A DNA stretch of 64,000 bases from Paraphysomonas bandaiensis (Eukaryota > Chrysophyceae), in assembly GCA_965644295.1 (NCBI GenBank), contig CBFFRP010000362.1, forward strand, positions 186,001 through 250,000, written 5' to 3'. Below the pieces are notes generated by a model. That model did not search any database. It was not told the origin of the DNA and saw nothing but the letters and a program-made list of their open reading frames with translations. How positions within the stretch are numbered: position 1 is the stretch's first letter; each line of letters opens with the position of its first letter. Shown here piece by piece: positions 57,854 through 64,000 of the stretch. The position numbers and the translations under genes are program-made.

Positions 57854-59068
57854 CTAAGATGTTTCATCATAAAGTTCGTCTTCTTGTTGCCTCTTATATT
57901 TTGCTGTCAAAACATTTTTCCGCATAGAGACCCGAGATCTCTGTTTCTTTACGGGAGGCAAAAACTTTACTTTAGGTGACCGAAGAGGTTCCGCAGTAGA
58001 CTTCTTTCTTTTCTTTTTCTTTTTCCGTTTACTCCTTCTTTCTTCGTCGCAATTTTCCTTATCAGTCCGCTTGTCTTCTTCTGCCGCTGACTGGAGTCGA
58101 GTCAAGGTTCGCTTGATAGTCTCCGGTACCTCTTCCGGTGCATCAGGAAGTACCTCTCCGAGTGCAGGTGCAGGTGTCGGTGCCGGTGCAACACTGGCAT
58201 TTTGACGAGCGAGAATTTTCTTTCCTGCTGAATCAGTGGTGGTTTGGTTCTTCTGTGTATTTTCTGTACCCTCGTTAGCTTGCCGTTCTGAAAAGGTGAT
58301 ATCATTCAACTCTTCGCCTTCTCTGTTCAGCAGCTCAAGCGCTCTCTTTCGCTCTACACGCTGATAATATTCCCTTGTGACTTTAACAATGTAATTAGGA
58401 GCTAGTTGGTCCCCACTATTCCAACGGTCACATTGGAGTCTTTCCCAGAAACTTAATCCGAATAGTTCACACCGAAGTCGGTACTGTAACGCAATCAGGG
58501 GCGCGCATATGGCGGGGTTCTTGCGTGCCCAGTCCATAAACTGCATTACATTAATCTTCTTCCCCATTTTTCGGAGGTCTTCAACGAGTTTACGTACAGC
58601 ATTGTTTTTCTCGTAACTCTTGTTATGAATCGTTTCGATCATATGTCTGATCTCTGCATACTCAAGAGTACCGCTTCCATCATCATCAAACAGATAGAAC
58701 GCTAATTGAGGCAGAGATTCTGACTCTAAACTGAGCAGATTCCATATAGAACAAGCGAACTCACAGAAGTTAAGTCGTCCTCGTTTGTCCATATCACACA
58801 GTCTGAATATGCGTCTGTTGATCTCGCTGTCCTCTATACGAAACACTGCAAAGAACTCATCTTGAGATACTGCTCCTGATGAGTCGAGATCAACCTCACG
58901 GAATGCCGTGTATAGTTTTCTAATATCAGAGTCTTTGAGGTGAAGAGAGTGGAGCGTGTCGAGTGCGATGTCGTCTCTGCCCTCTATATGAGGGTCGAAT
59001 ACACGGGGAGACACAGCACACAGACACAGACACATACATCGACAACAACGGACACAATATGCCCCCAT
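57854..59068 (-). CDS. Acylated EF-hand calcium-binding protein (calcineurin B/NCS-like) with basic tail
   Basis: Single exon, 404 aa. The N-terminus MGAYCVRCCRCMCLCLC begins with Gly2 (N-myristoylation) and has seven Cys in the first 17 residues (S-palmitoylation), so it is probably anchored to plasma or flagellar membrane. Three EF-hand loops are visible: DLDSSGAVSQDE (60-71), DMDKRGRLNFCE (92-103) and DDDGSGTLEYAE (128-139). A fourth is not recognisable. The region to about residue 240 (INVMQFMDWARKNPAICAPL, ALQYRLRCELFG) resembles protist CBL/calcineurin B-like proteins. The last ~150 residues are a low-complexity charged tail with RRSKRKKKKKRKK, possibly a nuclear signal or polyphosphoinositide-binding stretch. 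Head-to-head with the EOGT-like gene across the minisatellite. Confidence 0.85.
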   Translation of the reverse strand: MGAYCVRCCRCMCLCLCAVSPRVFDPHIEGRDDIALDTLHSLHLKDSDIRKLYTAFREVDLDSSGAVSQDEFFAVFRIEDSEINRRIFRLCDMDKRGRLNFCEFACSIWNLLSLESESLPQLAFYLFDDDGSGTLEYAEIRHMIETIHNKSYEKNNAVRKLVEDLRKMGKKINVMQFMDWARKNPAICAPLIALQYRLRCELFGLSFWERLQCDRWNSGDQLAPNYIVKVTREYYQRVERKRALELLNREGEELNDITFSERQANEGTENTQKNQTTTDSAGKKILARQNASVAPAPTPAPALGEVLPDAPEEVPETIKRTLTRLQSAAEEDKRTDKENCDEERRSKRKKKKKRKKSTAEPLRSPKVKFLPPVKKQRSRVSMRKNVLTAKYKRQQEDELYDETS

Positions 59069-60383
59069 AATGAGGTGAGGTTTACATCCTAGAGGTCAGG
59101 AGGAGGGGGATAGTATGTCTTTGGCTCATCCAGATGTACGCAGATGTCTCCATGTATGTATATGCTATGGGCATGTTACACACACTCACACACTGTCCAG
59201 TACATGCCAGTCCTCCAGGTACCCGTATCGGCATCCTTTGTATATTTTTGTTCAAATATGCCTTTAGTATTGAGACAATAATTATCTGTATTCTAGTCGT
59301 AGTTGTATTGCAGTAATGAAGAGGATATTTGCTTCAATTTATTCCCGAAAAATAAGATGCTGACTGCCCATACGCCGTTGTATGAATGCAGAAGTATGTC
59401 TAACTACTGCGGTACCCCAGTACGTTTCGCAGTATGTCCCTGTACCCCACAACCTTCTCCCTGTACCCCACAACCTTCTCCCTGTACCCCACAACCTTCT
59501 CCCTGTACCCAAGTACTATCTCCCCGTACCCCACAACCTTCTCCCTGTACCCAAGTACTATCTCCCCGTACCCCACAACCTTCTCCCTGTACCCAAGTAC
59601 TATCTCCCCGTACCCCACAACCTTCTCCCTGTACCCAAGTACTATCTCCCCGTACCCCACAACCTTCTCCCTGTACCCAAGTACTTCTCCCTGTACCCCA
59701 CAACCTTCTCCCTGTACCCCACAGCCTTCTCCCTGTACCCAAGTACTATCTCCCCGTACCCCACAACCTTCTCCCTGTACCCAAGTACTTCTCCCTGTAC
59801 CCCACAACCTTCTCCCTGTACCCAAGTACTTCTCCCTGTACCCCACAACCTTCTCCCTGTACCCAAGTACTTCTCCCTGTACCCAAGTACTTCTCCCTGT
59901 ACCCAAGTACTTCTCCCTGTACCCAAGTACTTCTCCCTGTACCCAAGTACTTCTCCCTGTACCCAAGTACTATCTCCCCGTACCCCACAAGCTTCTCCCT
60001 GTACCCAAGTACTTCTCCCTGTACCCCACAACCTTCTCCCTGTACCCAAGTACTTCTCCCTGTACCCCACAACCTTCTCCCTGTACCCAAGTACTTGTCC
60101 CTGTACCCAAGTACTTCTCCCTGTACCCAAGTACTTCTCCCTGTACCCAAGTACTATCTCCCCGTACCCCACAACCTTCTCCCTGTACCCAAGTACTATC
60201 TCCCCGTACTGCTGTACCTCTGCACTGCATGCTGCATGTAGTAGTGCTGTAGTTTATCCATACATCTCTATGCATTCATCACACTGGCATGCAGCTATGC
60301 ATATATCTGTATATCCAGTTACTCACTAACTCATCTAATCACAACCACCCAGCAACAGCAGCACCCCTCCCCGTCCCTCTATC
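59069..60383. promoter_or_regulatory. Divergent intergenic region (EF-hand / EOGT-like)
   Basis: A 1.3-kb spacer between outward-facing starts. More than half is the minisatellite at 59438-60210. Unique flanks carry GTACTGCTGTACCTCTGC near 60207 and GTAGTGCTGTAG near 60238. Multiple open frames in all readings come from the stop-free repeat unit and are not genes. Confidence 0.5.
59438..60210 (+). repeat. Minisatellite, 20-21 bp units (about 36 copies)
   Basis: Two main unit types alternate. One is CCCTGTACCCCACAACCTTC plus T (21 bp); the other is CCCTGTACCCAAGTACTTCT (20 bp). A composite form has CCAAGTACTATCTCCCCGTA between them. Each unit carries GTAC, often as GTACCCAAGTAC. Runs of the same type are clustered (e.g. 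six consecutive short units near 59861-59966), as in arrays changing by slippage or unequal exchange. Confidence 0.95.
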
Positions 60384-62352
60384 ATGGGTCTTGCCCAGGT
60401 GGTGGTAGTAATGATCGTTCTATTGAGCGTATCATTTATAGTGGTTGTTATTAACTGGCGAGATCTGTCTCATGACTCCAACAACCCCCTTATACGAGAA
60501 CACGCGGCTCTTACCTCCATGATACAAAACAAAAGAAATGAAATCATTATGACAGGCTATCAGGAGACAGGAGGAGCAGCAGAGGAAAGACAAGGAAGTG
60601 TTGTTAATGAGCCAATAGAGGAGAAACAGGAAGTCAATCGTCATGAGCTACCAGGAGCTTCTATGCACAGAATTCTCTCTTTGAGCGATGATGAGATCGA
60701 GTCTATACAGATAAGTGAGATGATGAGTTGGTATGGTGAGGCTGATGGGGGAAAGACGTGCCCAGATGATTTCGGAAATCAGTTAGTGCGACGATGGAGA
60801 GATACTCGCAAAACGTATTGCGAGTCATCGGGATATATCGACGGGGCCACAGTGGGTTCAAAACAAGCCATCGACCCCTCTGTGGAATGTTATCCTGTCA
60901 AGCAAACGCGACATCACGGTGTCTGTGACAACTTGTGTGTGATGAAGGATGTGTCCATTAATGTTGGCATATTTGGGAATGATAATGCAATGTACCCAGT
61001 GGTGGAACACTACGCGAAGACGAAGCACAGAGACTTGCCGTACGTAAAGTTTCCAAAGGGATTTGTGCGATCGACCTGTTCTCCAGTTACATCCTGGTGG
61101 AAACGAGATTTTCTGCCAGGGTGGAATGCGGATTTGACAGTGGGAGCTACAGAAATAGTAAGTGCGAGTGGATTGGAGAAAGCTTACGCCTGCTCGGAGT
61201 GGGTAGAACATCCAGTGCTATTTCTGCAGAGGGACACCTTTGCGAATTTTTTCCATGATAGTGAAGACTTTGTGAATGTGTTTCTAGCTCTCGCAATTCT
61301 TGAGTGGAGCCGTGGGGACTCGCAGATAATACTCACAGATCTCTATCCAGAGGGACCGTTTTGGTGAGAATGTAGTATACCAATATGATTAGGTAGCGTC
61401 ATATTATTCTTAGGGACATATGGAGCCGGGTTTATTCTCCCGCTACTGGTGATGATGTGGCGAAGAAACATGTCATGACGGCATGGGACTTGCGCAAGAA
61501 GTACGGGTCCGACCCCTCTCGACGGGTCTGCTTCAGAAAGGCTGCCGTGGGAATATATGGTCCAGCTGCTCCAATAACTGTTGCCTCGTGGAATACTCCT
61601 TGCTCTCGTACAGCGTACGTACTTCATGCAATGACACATATTACCGCTGATATTTATTCAGTCTTGTACGGGCCTACTCTGACTTTGTGATTCGGGGACT
61701 GAACCTTCAGAGTCATACACATTATGCGAGAAGCCAACCCGATCGTACTATCACAATCACGGTAAGCTTTGGCTTGTCATTTGAAGTAGTTTTATGTTGG
61801 ATACGTAGTACATGGCGCGACGGCCGTACTCAGAGTGGCCTGAAGCGAAGTTCTGCAATGACGACACATCATTCTTCAAGTGCGAGTATTGGGCACACAT
61901 GGGAGGTAGAGCCATTGGCCGCATGATCTCTAATGATGCAAGCTTTGTGGACGCACTTAAAAACCTGGAGAGTGGCAACTATAATGGGAAAACAGTGAAG
62001 TTTCTGAATGTAGATTACAACAAGTTATCGTTTGAGGAGCAGATCAAGATCGATCTCCAAACCGACATAATGGTAATAGGGTATTGGGTGAGTGTTTTGA
62101 TCTATGCTCATTCTAATGTTATAGATCGGTCCTCATGGAGCTGGACTAATGCACAATATATTCATGAGAGATCGAGCTGTACTCATTGAGTTGTCAGTGG
62201 ATGGGTCAAGTGTAAACAGACACTTTCACAACCTTGCCCATTGGTTTGGGCGGACGTATTACGGCGTTCCATGTAGTAACCCTATCGATATTCCCCGTAT
62301 TCTTGGGATAGTTAGGAATGCTATTGATAGTATAGATGTCGAGAAATATTGA
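60384..62352 (+). CDS. EOGT/GT61-like glycosyltransferase
   Basis: Five exons: 60384-61363, 61414-61614, 61662-61761, 61809-62072, 62125-62352. All phases agree and give 590 aa. The N-terminus has a signal-anchor (VVVVMIVLLSVSFIVVVI) with a short cytosolic side, so it is a type II Golgi/ER protein. The luminal part carries GT61 landmarks: VLFLQRDTFANFFHDSEDFVN, an arginine/lysine-rich RTITITYMARRPYSEW strand, and QTDIMIGPHGAGLMHNIFM, the IG(P/M)HGAGL motif of EOGT and plant XylT/XAT enzymes. Cys-rich positions (CYPVKQTRHHGVCDNLC) probably form disulfides. Splicing the 52-bp intron at 62073 is needed to make TDIM-IGPHGAGL. Donor sugar (GlcNAc or xylose) cannot be told. No C-terminal KDEL-like signal, so Golgi is more likely than ER. 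Confidence 0.88.
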
Positions 62353-62979
62353 TGACAAATAATTGTTGTGATGTGAGTGTTTGATGTCACGCCAGTTTAT
62401 CACACATTCGGCTTCAATATTAGGAAAATGAAGAATAGACCTGAGTGGCGATGGTGGCTGGCCAAGTGGAGTAGTAAATAACTATTGAATATTTAAGAGA
62501 CAATATTGTCTGTTGCATCTCCTAAATATTAATATTCGTTTATTATTTATATGAGATCACTCCAGAAGTTGGACGACTGTTTACTACAGTTTATATTTTA
62601 TATACATCCTTACTTATATAAGTGACCTGGAATAAGTGTTTTTCAACAGATGCAAACCTTAAATGAAGATTACAACTCACAATATAATTTATATTTATTC
62701 TAGTTTAATTTATATTTCATTATAGCCTTGCCCATTTGCCAAATTGCATCGTAATTCTAAATTCTAATAGTTTCAATTCATTGTTTCCTAAATATTTTAG
62801 TTTCTAATTTATTCACACGCATTATCCTGCTACGCATTTTCTTACATTGTAAGCACTAGGCTAGTATTTTATATATATTATGTTATATATTACTAGTATG
62901 AAATACATAATACATATAAATCCTAAATATATACAAAATATTTGTCACTAAGAAAGAGAATAAGAATACATATATGCGA
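62353..62979. other. Intergenic between convergent 3' ends, no gene seen
   Basis: 627 bp of very AT-rich DNA between the stop codons of the EOGT-like and DA1-type genes. No RNA or coding gene is recognised. Confidence 0.65.
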
Positions 62980-64000
62980 CTATATGTCTGGAAAAGTATG
63001 CGCGGACACTAAATAGTCAATAAGGTTGAATAACCCTATCGCAGCTGCACATTTTGAAGCCTTCCTAAATCCGTCACCATATACAGGAGAAGGGTCAGTT
63101 TCTATCTGGTATTTAAAGTATCGCCGTAGTTTTTGCTCCCAAGTATGGGGGTCATCCGAAGCGATTCCAGCTGTAGAATTTAATTGTAGGCTATCTAAAT
63201 ACTTGTGGGCAACAAGTTGACACATCCCTTCCTCCACTTGTAGTGGTAAATCTAAAACAGGGGCACCTCTACCACCGGGTGACTCCTCTCTCAGTTTGAA
63301 CCAAACGTGCATGGCTTCGTGTGCAAGTATAGAAGCGGTGAGATCTCTTGGAAGACCACAGAGCACGAGCACAGCTGTTACTGAGCAAGTGCGCGATAAG
63401 GACATAGTGTCAAACGAGCCTTGTGATGGTCTTGACATCCAACCCCAATTACCGGGCTGTACATAGCGTACTTGACTAATGGTGGTAAGTGTCAACCCTC
63501 TCGTCAATGCACTGCTATATCCCCCATCATTGGACGACAATTTCCCATGCTGGGGTGTGGGGTGTGCTCCAGGGCAACTACGTTGATTGAGCTTGTATTG
63601 CTCGTTCAGCGAAGGTAGGTCTACAGACAACACAGGTACCTCCTTCATTTGTTTGGGTATCGGCAAGCCAAGATCTCTTTCCATGAATCCCAAAACTTCG
63701 TCATATAGGGGTCTAGCTTCTGATGAGTCAAGTACTAGCAGATTAGTGCACTGCCAACAGACTAACCTGCCGTCCGGTAAGGTAGGAAATGGTTCGCCGT
63801 AAGACGCCAATGGCTGTATCATATTACATGAGAAACAGTTCTGAGTTGCCCCCATATGAGTAACACAATACTTTTGATCACCATGAAAGAAACCATGTGT
63901 CAAATACTGTTTATTGACTAAACTATCACCACATAGATCACACTTTACACCAAATAATTCAGAGTGACATTCCACATGATAGTACTGTTCAGAATTCTGA
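62980..64000 (-). CDS. DA1-type LIM-domain metallopeptidase (5' partial)
   Basis: The frame is open to the right edge (codons before 63975 read NSEQYYHV), so the start lies outside; about 339 codons are visible. LIM-like zinc ligands: HVECHSELFGVKCDLCGDSL, KYCVTHMGATQNCFSCNM and CWQC. The DA1 peptidase part follows: CSVTAVLVLCGLPRDLTASI, the zinc motif HEAMH with VWFKLR, the distal glutamate VEEGMCQLVAH, and the family ending YGDGFRKAS...HTFP. In plants DA1 is a ubiquitin-activated peptidase that limits organ growth by cutting growth regulators; in this protist the substrate is unknown. All three zinc ligands and the catalytic Glu are present, so it should be active. No intron in the visible part. 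Confidence 0.88.
   Translation of the reverse strand, partial: QNSEQYYHVECHSELFGVKCDLCGDSLVNKQYLTHGFFHGDQKYCVTHMGATQNCFSCNMIQPLASYGEPFPTLPDGRLVCWQCTNLLVLDSSEARPLYDEVLGFMERDLGLPIPKQMKEVPVLSVDLPSLNEQYKLNQRSCPGAHPTPQHGKLSSNDGGYSSALTRGLTLTTISQVRYVQPGNWGWMSRPSQGSFDTMSLSRTCSVTAVLVLCGLPRDLTASILAHEAMHVWFKLREESPGGRGAPVLDLPLQVEEGMCQLVAHKYLDSLQLNSTAGIASDDPHTWEQKLRRYFKYQIETDPSPVYGDGFRKASKCAAAIGLFNLIDYLVSAHTFPDI

Noticed and set aside
59303-60329. Long overlapping open frames on both strands encoding proline/tyrosine or glycine-rich repeats
   Set aside because: The 20-21 bp minisatellite unit lacks stop codons in most frames, so all readings stay open. None has unique flanking protein sequence.
1-64000. 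tRNA, rRNA or other structured RNA genes
   Set aside because: I looked for A/B-box pairs (GGTTCGANTCC-like) and found none with a plausible cloverleaf. A tRNAscan/Infernal run would settle it.

Overview
This window is nuclear DNA of a unicellular eukaryote. The genes have spliceosomal GT-AG introns (mostly 44-120 bp), standard-code reading frames, AT-rich intergenic DNA, and typically eukaryotic products: a dynein heavy chain, a gamma-tubulin complex protein, a PX-tailed myosin, a RIO3 kinase, Golgi-type glycosyltransferases, TMEM33 and DA1. The axonemal-type N-terminus of the dynein suggests a lineage that makes or once made flagella. The mixture (PX-tailed myosin, DA1-type LIM peptidase, GLxxM helical repeats) would suit a stramenopile or related protist, but I cannot place it by sequence alone.

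Layout. 1-1227: 3' end of a helical-repeat gene (+). 3161-3679: mitochondrial ribosomal protein uS17 (-), head-to-head with an alpha/beta hydrolase (+, 4235-5165). 7394-19920: one 5-exon, 4085-aa dynein heavy chain (-), head-to-head with a PH/IQ/coiled-coil protein (+, 20798-23966). 25367-29182: 10-exon GCP2 (-), head-to-head with a TPR-TMEM33 fusion (+, 29978-31674). 32726-34637: RIO3 kinase (-). 35876-40283: 1411-aa multidomain glycosyltransferase (-). 40284-48634: gene-poor and repeat-rich, with a 2.1-kb DNA transposon bounded by a perfect 9-bp target duplication, an LTR-like direct-repeat pair and a foldback MITE. 48635-49483: FKBP with a CysRS-tail-like segment (-), head-to-head with a 7-exon PX-tailed myosin (+, 50022-55296). 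55297-57853: repeat-bearing gap. 57854-59068: acylated EF-hand protein (-), head-to-head with an EOGT/GT61-like glycosyltransferase (+, 60384-62352), the two separated by a 0.77-kb minisatellite. 62980-64000: DA1-type LIM peptidase (-), 5' end off the window.

The genes are mostly arranged as divergent pairs with convergent 3' ends. The divergent intergenic regions share a recurring motif close to TATACTGCTGTAC with many GTATAC palindromes, so they are probably bidirectional promoters. Several genes belong to cytoskeletal or centrosomal systems (dynein, GCP2, myosin), but nothing shows a co-regulated pathway. The least ordinary items are the dynein whose AAA1 and AAA4 nucleotide sites appear destroyed while AAA2/AAA3 look intact, the TPR-TMEM33 and CysRS-tail-FKBP fusions, the four-module glycosyltransferase, and the promoter motif. 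Gene models were spliced by eye. Every stated intron keeps frame, but none is backed by transcripts.
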